Assembly: GCA_964486925.1 (NCBI GenBank) | Contig: CAZAOY010000007.1 | Coordinates: forward strand, 1-62,676 | Source of the DNA: CAZAOY01 sp964486925 | GTDB lineage: Bacteria > Bacillota > Clostridia > Oscillospirales > Ruminococcaceae | Direction of reading: 5' to 3' | DNA: 62,676 nucleotides | In this document: positions 44,565-52,679 of the stretch, in pieces | Position numbering within the stretch: the stretch's first letter is position 1 | How the letters are laid out: each line of letters begins with the position of its first letter | The notes under the pieces: generated by a model | What the model was told of the DNA's origin: nothing | Database searches by the model: none | Seen by the model: only the letters and a program-made list of their open reading frames with translations | Translations under genes and position numbers: made by a program

Positions 44565-45203
44565 ATGAATACATTAGAAATTACAAATCTTAAATATACC
44601 TATAACGGTAAAAAGTCATCACCTGTTCTTAATGGTGCTTCTGCTAAGCTAGAGGCGGGCAAAATGTATGCTATCCTTGGACCATCGGGTTGTGGAAAAA
44701 CAACCCTGCTCTCAATCCTTGGCGGATTGGATAGCCCAGATAGCGGACAGGTTTTATTTAATGGGGAGGACATCGAGAAATTGGGGCTTTCTAATCACAG
44801 AAAAAATAACGTATCCTTTATCTTTCAAAGCTATAACCTAATCGATTATCTCACTGCACAGGAGAATGTAGCGCTAACTACTACACTTCCACCAAATCCT
44901 ATACTAGAGCGAGTTGGACTTGGTAACGAAGAGATCAAACGTAATGTGATGAAGCTATCTGGCGGTCAACAACAACGTGTAGCGATCGCCCGTGCTATTG
45001 CGTCTAACGCTCCTATAATCCTTGCGGACGAACCGACAGGCAATTTAGATGAGGATACAGCAAAGAGCATTATCTCCCTACTTCTAGAGAGTTCACACGA
45101 AATGGATAGGTGTGTCGTTGTGGTAACACACTCAAAAGAGCTAGCCGACCATGCCGACGTAATCTTAAGGTTAAACAAGGGAAGTATAAAAACTATCGAA
45201 TGA
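44565..45203 (+). CDS. ABC transporter ATP-binding protein, first module
   Basis: A 212-aa ATPase of the MacB/LolD/BceA type. Walker A is GPSGCGKTTL, Q-loop FIFQSYNLIDYLTAQENV, signature LSGGQQQRVAIARAI, Walker B IILADEPTGNLD and a His switch in VVVTHSKELA. It is slightly short, with a compact region before the signature (about 100-125) where family members are usually longer. TTAGGAGG precedes the ATG. Third gene of the operon, followed by a strong terminator. Confidence 0.95.
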   Translation: MNTLEITNLKYTYNGKKSSPVLNGASAKLEAGKMYAILGPSGCGKTTLLSILGGLDSPDSGQVLFNGEDIEKLGLSNHRKNNVSFIFQSYNLIDYLTAQENVALTTTLPPNPILERVGLGNEEIKRNVMKLSGGQQQRVAIARAIASNAPIILADEPTGNLDEDTAKSIISLLLESSHEMDRCVVVVTHSKELADHADVILRLNKGSIKTIE

Positions 45204-45252
45204 CTTTAATGGTACAGGAATGTATACTAGCTGTGACTACAAGGTTAACCCA

Positions 45253-45305
45253 ATGGGATCTACCAAAGCATACCATTTATACGCTTTGGTAGATCCCATC
45301 TTTTT
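45253..45305 (+). terminator. strong terminator of the first ABC operon
   Basis: Perfect 17-bp stem (45253-45269 with 45283-45299; ATGGGATCTACCAAAGC and its complement), 13-nt loop, then CTTTTTGCTTTT. It sits between converging genes. Confidence 0.92.
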
Positions 45306-45319
45306 GCTTTTAACCTATC

Positions 45320-45730
45320 CTATTCTGAACAGCCTATCTGCCATCCTACACCAAATTTATCTATTACATATCCATAAAGCCTACTCCAGAAGGTTCTGGC
45401 CAGTGGGATTACAGGTCGTCCACCGTTTGAAAGCTCCTCATACCATCTTGAAACCTTATCTTCATCCTCGCTTGTAATAAATATTGTAATATTGTTACCA
45501 CAGACAAACTCCATATTTGATGGTATGTCGGAGAAAAAAAGCTTGTTGCCGCAGATTTCAAGCTCTGAATGCATTACCAGATCCTTCATCTCGGCCGGTG
45601 TCTTAACGTTAGGGTCAGGCGGCATCTGACCATAGGTCATAATCTTTGGGGTTTCGTTAAAAACCTGCCCATAAAACTCTACTGCCGCTTTGCAGTCACC
45701 TTTAAAGTTAATGTATGCTGAAATTACCAT
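45320..45730 (-). CDS. VOC-family (PhnB-like) protein, minus-strand paralogue
   Basis: A 136-aa vicinal-oxygen-chelate protein resembling the plus-strand gene at 39.0 kb (AYINFKGDCKAAVEFY..., FFSD, ARTFWSRLYGYVIDKFGVGWQI). GGGAG precedes the ATG. It follows the YdeI-like gene by 16 bp in an apparent two-gene operon. Substrate unknown. Confidence 0.87.
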   Translation of the reverse strand: MVISAYINFKGDCKAAVEFYGQVFNETPKIMTYGQMPPDPNVKTPAEMKDLVMHSELEICGNKLFFSDIPSNMEFVCGNNITIFITSEDEDKVSRWYEELSNGGRPVIPLARTFWSRLYGYVIDKFGVGWQIGCSE

Positions 45731-45746
45731 CTTTTCTACTCCCTTT

Positions 45747-46334
45747 TTATTTATAATCGTTTAGTCCCTTACCCTCAAAGATACGATCGGCGTACTTCTC
45801 GATACGCTTTGTTCTGGTCTTTGATTGTTTTGGTGCTGAAAAATATAGGATGTACCCCCTTTGCCTGCCTGGAGTTAACGCGTCGAACGCAGCTTGTAGG
45901 TCGGGCATCTCCGCAAAGATATCCAGTAGCTCTTGCGGCATGTCCTCTACCGTTACACATTGGCTAGGCGGTAGCTTTAACCCTAACCTCTCCACCTCTA
46001 TGGCCTCTTGGATGTACTCCTTTAGGGTAGCTTCCATCTCGGCAATATCTTCGATACGGGTAAACCTTACTATCCTGCCCTCATTGCTATTTTCCCCCGG
46101 CTTTTGCAGGATGTTATATCTATCCTTTAATAGCACACCTTTAAAGAATGAAAGCCCGCAAGAATCCTTAAAGTCGTACAGTATAATAACATTCTTCCCT
46201 TTATAGGTGTAGCATGGTTGTGACCACTTAATCTCCTCTGTTAACCCACAGTCTAGTACAATCTTCCTAAGCTGTAACAGGTGCTCACACCACCTTGCGG
46301 ATTTTGAAATTATTATCTCTGCTTCAGTTTTCAT
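45747..46334 (-). CDS. YdeI/OmdA-like protein with a DUF1801 domain
   Basis: A 195-aa protein. The N-terminal DUF1801 domain (about 15-110) has EEIKWSQPCYTYKGKNVIILYDFKDSCGLSFFKG. The C-terminal YdeI/OmpD-associated-like segment has PQELLDIFAEMPDLQAAFDALTPGRQRGYILYFSAPKQSKTRTKRIEK. The ATG at 46334 is preferred to an in-frame GTG at 46346; AAAGGGTGA lies upstream. Members have been annotated as bacteriocin-protection proteins on limited evidence. It is co-transcribed with the VOC gene and divergent from the second two-component module. Confidence 0.87.
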   Translation of the reverse strand: MKTEAEIIISKSARWCEHLLQLRKIVLDCGLTEEIKWSQPCYTYKGKNVIILYDFKDSCGLSFFKGVLLKDRYNILQKPGENSNEGRIVRFTRIEDIAEMEATLKEYIQEAIEVERLGLKLPPSQCVTVEDMPQELLDIFAEMPDLQAAFDALTPGRQRGYILYFSAPKQSKTRTKRIEKYADRIFEGKGLNDYK

Positions 46335-46707
46335 TATTATTATCACCCTTTATTCTATAACTTTGGCACTTAAAGGTCACTTTTTTCTCTAGATTTACAG
46401 CTTATAGCAAAAAGAGTAAAGCACAGTTGCTACCACCAAGTACCAAAGTAATATTTGATAGATTTTAAAGCTAACCATACCTCTATAGTTCCATTGTAGC
46501 TTCACATTATACCTATTATATTATCTATACCAAAACAGTGTAGTTATATACTTAATAATAACACTACTTAATTAACAGTTAACCATGTAAAGATAAACAA
46601 ATTGTTAAAACTATTGAAAAAGCAAAAAAATATGGTAAGATATATACAAACCAAGTTAAATACGGATGTAGTGTCAAATAGATACTACCATTAAAGTGAG
46701 GTCTAAG
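46335..46707. other. 373-bp divergent intergenic region
   Basis: AT-rich, with promoters for the YdeI-like gene (minus) and the second response regulator (plus). A plausible plus promoter is TTGAAA (46614) - 16 bp - TAAGAT (46636-46641). No gene or RNA recognised. Confidence 0.5.
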
Positions 46708-47388
46708 ATGAGATACGACTGTTTAATTATAGATGATGAGGTTGCTCTTTGCGAAGCAACCAGTGAATACTTTAACACCTTTGGAGTTAGATCGAGCTAC
46801 GCCGCTACCTACGAGGAAGGACTTTGCTTTATGCGGGAGAACGAGGTTTCTCTGCTACTGCTTGATATTAACCTAGGAGATCGGTCGGGGTTTGAGCTTT
46901 GCAAGGAGCTTCGTCTTACCAAAGACCTTCCCATCCTCTTTATTAGCGCTAGACAGAGTGATGATGACGTGTTAATGGCTTTAGGTATCGGCGGGGATGA
47001 TTATATTAAAAAGCCGTACACCTTAAGTATCCTGCTCGCTAAGGTAAAGGCTATGCTTAAAAGGTGTAAGGACACAAGCACATCCGATGTAATCACAGTA
47101 GGTAACATAAGGCTTGACCCAAACGCTTCAAAGGCATATCTTAACAACGAGGTGATAAACCTAAAATCCATGGAGTTTAGACTACTTTTGCACCTTATGC
47201 AGAATAAAAACAAGGTTGTAACAAAGGATGAGCTCTTTGAGAAGGTCTGGAACGGTGGGATAGTCAGTGACAGCACCCTTAATGTGCATATCAGGCGACT
47301 TCGTGAAAAGATTGAGGACAACCCCAATGAGCCTAGATATATTAAGACTATCTGGGGTGTGGGCTACACCTTCGAGGTGACAATATGA
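46708..47388 (+). CDS. OmpR-family response regulator, second module
   Basis: A 226-aa regulator. The receiver domain (about 1-118) has DDE near residue 7, phospho-acceptor Asp in LLLLDINLG, Ser in LFISAR and Lys in IKKPY. The winged-helix effector (about 128-222) includes KNKVVTKDELFEKVW, STLNVHIRRLREK and IKTIWGVGYTFE. The ATG at 46708 is favoured over GTG 46696 because GTGAGGT lies between them. The kinase gene overlaps by 4 bp (ATGA). Probable target: the transporter promoter at 48.56-48.62 kb. Confidence 0.95.
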   Translation: MRYDCLIIDDEVALCEATSEYFNTFGVRSSYAATYEEGLCFMRENEVSLLLLDINLGDRSGFELCKELRLTKDLPILFISARQSDDDVLMALGIGGDDYIKKPYTLSILLAKVKAMLKRCKDTSTSDVITVGNIRLDPNASKAYLNNEVINLKSMEFRLLLHLMQNKNKVVTKDELFEKVWNGGIVSDSTLNVHIRRLREKIEDNPNEPRYIKTIWGVGYTFEVTI

Positions 47389-48485
47389 GGATTAATATAA
47401 AATCTATGGCGGTTCTGCTCTTTACCGTTCTAGCTATAGGACTTACCCTAAGCCTTGTAACGGTGTCCGTCATAAAACCTGTTAAGATAGATATGGCTAG
47501 CATTAATGAGATTGTTCAGGATACTCAGAAGGATATGCAGATTAAAGCACTTCTCCAAAAAGAAGGGTATATGCTTATACAAAAGCAGTCCATCACTACA
47601 ATGTATAGCGTTATTATCGCTACCTTTGGATTTTTAACCTTAACCCTTACACTATACCTGCTCTACCTACATAGGGTTATAACTAAACCCTTTGAAAAGC
47701 TAAAACAGTTTGCCAGTAGCATTGCGGCGGGTAGGCTTGACCATGATATAAGGATGGACAGACATAACATCTTTGGAGCATTCACCGAAAGCTTTGATAT
47801 TATGCGAACCGAGCTTAAAAGAGCAAGAGATAACGAAAACCTTGCAAACAAAGCAAAGAAGGAGCTGATTGCAGGGTTAAGCCATGATATCAAAACCCCA
47901 GTAGCCTCGATAAAAGCCATAAGCGAACTACTGCTTGCCACTGTAAGCGATCCGAAGATTACCGATAGAGTTGAGATTATCTACAGCAAAACTGAACAGA
48001 TCGACCACCTAATTACCGATATGTTTAACGCCACCCTAGAGGAACTGGGTGAACTAAAGGTTACTGTAGAGGAGGTATACAGCAGTATACTTATATCTCT
48101 AATTAAGGAAAGCGACTATCTAAATAAAGCCACCCTAGAGGATATCCCACAGTGCATTATAAAAGCAGATACCCTACGACTAGGGCAGGTTATCGATAAT
48201 ATTATCTCAAACTCATATAAATACGCTAACACCCCAATAGAGATAAGCTTTAACCTTACCAAAGCCCATATGGAGATGGATATCTCCGACTATGGCGGCG
48301 GGGTTAGCGAGGAGGAACTGCCGTTATTGTTTGGTAAATTCTATCGCGGCAACAACGCTGTGTCACAGTCGGGCTCGGGGTTAGGGCTATATATCTCCAA
48401 ACATTTTATGCAGATGCAGGGCGGGGATATTGTCTGTTACAACAAAACCGATGGGTTTACAGTAAAGCTTATTATACCTATTTAA
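47385..48485 (+). CDS. sensor histidine kinase, second module
   Basis: A 366-aa membrane kinase. TM1 is about residues 8-30, a short extracytoplasmic loop of about 40 residues follows, and TM2 is about 70-90. HAMP, HisKA with LSHDIKTPVASIKA, and HATPase_c with DNIISNSYKYA and SGSGLGLYISKHF complete it. The short loop is typical of kinases that may sense through their partner ABC transporter and not directly. It is translationally coupled to the regulator and ends at a clear terminator. Confidence 0.94.
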   Translation: MRINIKSMAVLLFTVLAIGLTLSLVTVSVIKPVKIDMASINEIVQDTQKDMQIKALLQKEGYMLIQKQSITTMYSVIIATFGFLTLTLTLYLLYLHRVITKPFEKLKQFASSIAAGRLDHDIRMDRHNIFGAFTESFDIMRTELKRARDNENLANKAKKELIAGLSHDIKTPVASIKAISELLLATVSDPKITDRVEIIYSKTEQIDHLITDMFNATLEELGELKVTVEEVYSSILISLIKESDYLNKATLEDIPQCIIKADTLRLGQVIDNIISNSYKYANTPIEISFNLTKAHMEMDISDYGGGVSEEELPLLFGKFYRGNNAVSQSGSGLGLYISKHFMQMQGGDIVCYNKTDGFTVKLIIPI

Positions 48486-48503
48486 GTTTGTTCTAAGATT
48501 ACT

Positions 48504-48534
48504 TTAACGTGAGGCATAACCTCACGTTAATTTT
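48504..48534 (+). terminator. terminator after the second kinase gene
   Basis: Perfect 11-bp stem TTAACGTGAGG/CCTCACGTTAA with a 5-nt loop, then TTTT. Confidence 0.88.
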
Positions 48535-48558
48535 GTAGGTAGCAAGCTAACCTTTCAG

Positions 48559-48623
48559 TTAAGGATTGGTTAAGGATTGGTTAAGAAACCGACAAGGACT
48601 TTTATGATAATATAGGGTATAAT
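48559..48623 (+). promoter_or_regulatory. second-module transporter promoter and direct-repeat operator
   Basis: TTAAGGATTGG occurs at 48559-48569 and 48570-48580, with a third partial TTAAG at 48581. TATAAT is at 48618-48623 with no good -35 hexamer, fitting activator dependence. Confidence 0.7.
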
Positions 48624-48673
48624 AGATTGTAGGTATTAGCAATACAATCTTTTATAATGAAGGGATACATACT

Positions 48674-49432
48674 ATGAAGAAAAAAACTATACTTTCGACT
48701 AAACTGCTCTGCAAAAGCTTCTCTAACGGGGGAACACAACAGCATGTGCTTAAAAATCTGGATATTGAGATATACGACGGGGATTTTACCATTATTATGG
48801 GAAGCTCGGGTTCGGGTAAATCCACCCTGCTTTATGCTCTGTCTAGCATGGATAAGCCAACCCTTGGGGAGGTGTTTTTTGACGGACGGGAGATATCAAA
48901 GCTATCAAATGACAAGCTTGCGGTATTTCGACGTGACAACTGCGGGTTTGTGTTTCAGCAGATCTATCTAAACCCCTCTATGAGCGTTATGGATAACATC
49001 CTTGTAAGCGGGTATCTGGTTAATAAGAACCATAAAGAGGTGCTCTCTCGTGCAAAGAAGCTACTACAGCTTGTGGGGATCGGAGAGGGGTCATACAATA
49101 AATTCGCCGCACAGCTTTCGGGCGGTGAGGCACAACGGGTCGGGATCGTTCGCTCCCTTATTAATAACCCTCGTATCGTCTTTGCAGATGAACCGACGGG
49201 TGCACTAAACTCCTCCTCCTCCAAAGCTGTACTGGATATCATGAGCGAGGTCAACAATAACGGCCAGAGCATTGTAATGGTTACCCATGACCTTAAAACT
49301 GCCTGCCGTGGCAACCGTATCCTCTACCTGCGTGACGGGGTTATCGAGAACGAACTACTGCTAGAGCGCTACCAAGACGACAGCTCACGGATTAAGCGGA
49401 TACAAGCTTTCTTAGAGGAGATGGGGTGGTAG
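48674..49432 (+). CDS. ABC transporter ATP-binding protein, second module
   Basis: A 252-aa ATPase of the BceA/MacB class. Walker A is GSSGSGKSTL, Q-loop FVFQQIYLNPSMSVMDNI, signature LSGGEAQRVGIVRSL, Walker B IVFADEPTGALN and His switch in MVTHDLKTA. The C-terminal tail (RIKRIQAFLEEMGW) is typical of the peptide-resistance transporters. GAAGGGA precedes the ATG. The permease begins 1 bp after the stop. Confidence 0.95.
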   Translation: MKKKTILSTKLLCKSFSNGGTQQHVLKNLDIEIYDGDFTIIMGSSGSGKSTLLYALSSMDKPTLGEVFFDGREISKLSNDKLAVFRRDNCGFVFQQIYLNPSMSVMDNILVSGYLVNKNHKEVLSRAKKLLQLVGIGEGSYNKFAAQLSGGEAQRVGIVRSLINNPRIVFADEPTGALNSSSSKAVLDIMSEVNNNGQSIVMVTHDLKTACRGNRILYLRDGVIENELLLERYQDDSSRIKRIQAFLEEMGW

Positions 49433-49433
49433 T

Positions 49434-51785
49434 ATGTTTAAAGTGATAAAAAGTAACATAAGCAAGGCAAAAACCAGTATGGTAACGCTAGTTATCCTTT
49501 TGTTTCTAGCCTCATTACTACTAAACATCGGTCTTACCGTGGCTATGAGTATAAGCTCCTTCTTTACCGATAAGGTTAAACAGCTAAACGCACCCGACAT
49601 AATATACTATTTAGGAGGGTTTAGCAGTATTCAAGAACCTGATAGTTTTATGGATAATATACAAAACCAGGATGGAATATTAAAGATAGAAATTGAGAAC
49701 TCTATCCTGTCTACAGGGGTAATTATCCAAAAAGGCGAGATTAATATCTCAAATTCCTTTTTGTTTGTCAACGGCAATGAGGATGAAAAATTGTCTGACT
49801 TAATTATAATAGACAAGAGCGACAAGTTAACTGACGACTCAATTGTGCTCCCCCTATCATTCCGAGATAGTTATGGTTACAAGACAGATGAAACTATAAC
49901 TATGACAGTTAACTCAATGGAAAAAAAATATATAATTTATGGTTTTTTTGAGGATATATTCTTTGGCCCCAGCACAGTTACGCTGACCAAAACCTACCTT
50001 GCAGAAAAGGCTTATCAAGAGCTTTCAGATCAGCTTCCTGCCGTCAACTCAAATGGCAAGCTATTATCAATTATTTCGGATAACACTACCTCGCTAGACA
50101 ACATCTTTGACGGTATAAGCAAGGCGATTAACGACATCCGAATGGACGGATTTATCTATGGACTAACCCTTGATACAGCAAAAACTAACGATTTCATGTT
50201 TGTAAATATTCTAGTCATGATTATGATTGGATTTTCCTTCATTATGGTAATTGTTTCGTTAATTGTAATTGCATTCTCTATTATCTCGGGGATTGAGGAT
50301 GGTATTAGGAATATAGGGGTGCTTAAAGCTCTGGGTTATAAAAACTCGCAGGTTATCCTAACATTTATCCTACAGTACGGCGGACTTGCGGGGATTGGCG
50401 GTTTGCTTGGGGTAACAGGATCACTTTTACTAATGGGATCCATAGGTAGGATCGCCGCCGAATCATCCGGGCTTTTATGGGAGCTTAGCGGTAATGTGGT
50501 TTCGGTGTTAGTAAGCTTTTTTGCCATACTATTGCTTGTGGTGTTGATTACATTTTTATGTGCAGTTAGGATAAAGAGGATTACCCCTATTATCGCACTA
50601 CGAAATGGATTTGAAACCCATAATTTTAAGAGAAACCACCTCCCCCTCTCTCGCTCTAGGGTTAACGTAAATCTATCTATTACCATAAAAACTATCCTGC
50701 AAGGGTTTAAACAAAATGTAATGATATGTATAATTGTTGCCGCACTAACCTTTGCCAGTGTATTCTCAATCCTAATGTATAAAAACATGGTAGAGGACAA
50801 AACTGCACTTCTTAATATAATAGGGGTACCCATTTCAGATATGTGGTTTATGATAAACGACCGTACTGTAGATTTTGATAGATACTTTCAAGAGATCCAA
50901 GCAATGGAGGAGGTAGAATCTACTGTAAAGTACGAACAGATTCCAATTACCTTACTTAACACCCAAAATGTAAACCTAGTTGTTACTAATGATTTTAACA
51001 AGCTCCCGAGGATGACCGTCACTGAAGGTAGATACCCCATCCATGACAACGAAATCTCCATCTCTAAGCTAATACTAAAAAAAGCAGGTAAAGAGGTAGG
51101 CGACACCGTTTCGATATCAATGTGGGGCAATACTGCCGAGTATCTTATATGCGGTGCAACCGAGCAGGCAGCAGATAACGGATTATCCGCTGACATGACC
51201 CAAAGCGGCATGCAAAAGTTAATCCCTGACTACAAGGTAAACGGAATTATAATAGGCCTTAACGACCACTCTACCACTAAGGAGTTTACATCTGTGCTAG
51301 AGAGCCGCTATAAGGATATATCCTGGGGTTCTCTAGATATAAAGGCAACCTTAGAAAATATTACCCGATCATTTGAAGGAGGGGTAACTATTCTAATGTT
51401 GGTTGTTCTATTAATCATGGTTATGGTAGTAACGCTTATCCTGTTCTTGATAATTAAGATGAAGATACTGCGTGAGCGAACAAACATCGGGATCTTTAAG
51501 GCGACCGGATTTACCACCCTTCAGCTAATGAATCAGATCGCCCTTAGCTTTACTACTGTAGTATTAACGGGCACTATAATCGGTGCAGTGCTAGGTGGGT
51601 TATACTCCAACAAGTTTGTAGCACTACTTCTTAGCGGTATGGGGGTTAGTAACGTTAACTTTACGATGAGTTATCTATACATCCTTTACCTAATCATAGC
51701 CATAACGTTAGTAGCGTTTATAGTTTCAAACCTAGTGGCATTTAGGATCAGAAAGATAACCGCCTACAGCCTATTGACAGAGTAG
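49434..51785 (+). CDS. large FtsX-family ABC permease, second module
   Basis: A 783-aa permease with a duplicated FtsX arrangement: TM1 about 17-40, extracytoplasmic domain (about 45-255), a cluster of TMs (about 260-370), a further TM near 420-440, a second extracytoplasmic domain (about 445-650), and three or four C-terminal TMs (about 655-775). The length and about ten TMs resemble BceB-type or two-FtsX-domain permeases. A single polypeptide thus replaces the two permeases of the first module. GGAGATGGGGTGG precedes the ATG. Ends at a strong terminator. Confidence 0.92.
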   Translation: MFKVIKSNISKAKTSMVTLVILLFLASLLLNIGLTVAMSISSFFTDKVKQLNAPDIIYYLGGFSSIQEPDSFMDNIQNQDGILKIEIENSILSTGVIIQKGEINISNSFLFVNGNEDEKLSDLIIIDKSDKLTDDSIVLPLSFRDSYGYKTDETITMTVNSMEKKYIIYGFFEDIFFGPSTVTLTKTYLAEKAYQELSDQLPAVNSNGKLLSIISDNTTSLDNIFDGISKAINDIRMDGFIYGLTLDTAKTNDFMFVNILVMIMIGFSFIMVIVSLIVIAFSIISGIEDGIRNIGVLKALGYKNSQVILTFILQYGGLAGIGGLLGVTGSLLLMGSIGRIAAESSGLLWELSGNVVSVLVSFFAILLLVVLITFLCAVRIKRITPIIALRNGFETHNFKRNHLPLSRSRVNVNLSITIKTILQGFKQNVMICIIVAALTFASVFSILMYKNMVEDKTALLNIIGVPISDMWFMINDRTVDFDRYFQEIQAMEEVESTVKYEQIPITLLNTQNVNLVVTNDFNKLPRMTVTEGRYPIHDNEISISKLILKKAGKEVGDTVSISMWGNTAEYLICGATEQAADNGLSADMTQSGMQKLIPDYKVNGIIIGLNDHSTTKEFTSVLESRYKDISWGSLDIKATLENITRSFEGGVTILMLVVLLIMVMVVTLILFLIIKMKILRERTNIGIFKATGFTTLQLMNQIALSFTTVVLTGTIIGAVLGGLYSNKFVALLLSGMGVSNVNFTMSYLYILYLIIAITLVAFIVSNLVAFRIRKITAYSLLTE

Positions 51786-51849
51786 CCTTTAGATTTATAT
51801 AATGCTATCTAAGGATTTAATATGAAATATTAACAGTTTAGCTAAACTT

Positions 51850-51894
51850 AAGGCTACCACCTTTAAAATTAAACCTTTAAAGGTGGTAGCTTTT
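51850..51894 (+). terminator. terminator of the second ABC operon
   Basis: Perfect 15-bp stem (51853-51867 with 51876-51890; GCTACCACCTTTAAA and complement), 8-nt loop, then TTTT. Confidence 0.92.
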
Positions 51895-51990
51895 CTGCGG
51901 TTATAGACAGATACAGGGGTATAACATTTAAATCTAACCTATTAACCTAAAGAAAATCATCAAAAAATAAAGATATTTATAAAAAAGGTA

Positions 51991-52019
51991 TTGACAAATT
52001 GGATTATTAATGATATAAT
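51991..52019 (+). promoter_or_regulatory. perfect consensus promoter of the tRNA-Thr unit
   Basis: TTGACA (51991-51996), 17-bp spacer, TATAAT (52014-52019), 21 bp before the tRNA. Confidence 0.88.
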
Positions 52020-52040
52020 ATATTTCGTTGGTTTAACACC

Positions 52041-52116
52041 GCTGCTATAGCTCAGGCGGCAGAGCACTTCCTTGGTAAGGAAGAGGTCACCAGTTCGAAT
52101 CTGGTTAGTAGCTCCA
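52041..52116 (+). tRNA. tRNA-Thr (anticodon GGT)
   Basis: A 76-nt cloverleaf. The acceptor stem GCTGCTA pairs with TAGTAGC (one G-T wobble) and the CCA end is encoded. The anticodon arm CTTCC-TTGGTAA-GGAAG presents GGT. The T arm carries GTTCGAATC. It reads ACC and ACU threonine codons. Confidence 0.95.
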
Positions 52117-52151
52117 ATTTAAAAAATTAACTAATCTTTGGAGGGAATGCT

Positions 52152-52322
52152 ATGGCTGATTACAAAGCGATGTATTATCACTTAGCAGGAAGAATGGCAA
52201 CAGCTATTGATGCCCTAAAAGCGGTTACTGGTGCGCTTGATGAGATTACTGCAAAACTTGAAAAAGCACAGCAAACGACCGAAGAAATGTTTATAGATAG
52301 TACAGACGAGGAAGATAAATAG
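52152..52322 (+). CDS. 56-aa small protein downstream of tRNA-Thr
   Basis: Short gene starting at ATG 52152 with TTGGAGGGA seven bases upstream and stopping at 52322. The product begins MADYKAMYYHLAGRM, continues as an amphipathic, Lys/Glu-rich helix (EITAKLEKAQQTTEEM) and ends with an acidic tail. No signal peptide or membrane span. It starts 35 bp after the tRNA and precedes a strong terminator, with no other promoter seen, so it is probably on the tRNA transcript. It resembles tiny uncharacterised proteins seen in Clostridia, from memory and without a search. Function unknown. Confidence 0.78.
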   Translation: MADYKAMYYHLAGRMATAIDALKAVTGALDEITAKLEKAQQTTEEMFIDSTDEEDK

Positions 52323-52373
52323 AGTCATTTAAGTATTTATGTCCTGTTAGCTGTTTTGAGAACGTAACACATT

Positions 52374-52429
52374 CAAAACACCCTGTTTCACTAGTGTTTA
52401 CCTAGTAAAACAGGGTGTTTTGTTTTTTT
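52374..52429 (+). terminator. terminator of the tRNA/small-protein unit
   Basis: 15-bp stem (52374-52388 with 52408-52422; CAAAACACCCTGTTT and complement) plus an inner ACTAG/CTAGT stem, then a run of seven T. Confidence 0.93.
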
Positions 52430-52599
52430 GATATATCATAATATTTAGTCAAACAACCAACGACTACGAACAGACTACGAACAAATCCTTTAGTAATTCA
52501 TACGAAATTAAGTAGCACTATAGACGTCGTACAAATCTGATAGAATAAGAACTATACATTATCTGATTAAGTACCAATTAAACTAAAATTAAACCAGCG

Positions 52600-52664
52600 T
52601 GGCACATTAATATCCTATCGTATAAAGTTAACATCCTTATACGTTTCACGATACCAATGTGCCA
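52600..52664 (-). terminator. nested inverted repeat after the isomerase gene
   Basis: Outer arms TGGCACATT/AATGTGCCA (52600-52608, 52656-52664) enclose CGTATAA/TTATACG (52619-52625, 52637-52643). It begins 15 bp after the isomerase stop; the minus-strand T-tract is interrupted. Terminator or small structured repeat. Confidence 0.5.
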
Positions 52665-52679
52665 TACTTTTGTTATGTA

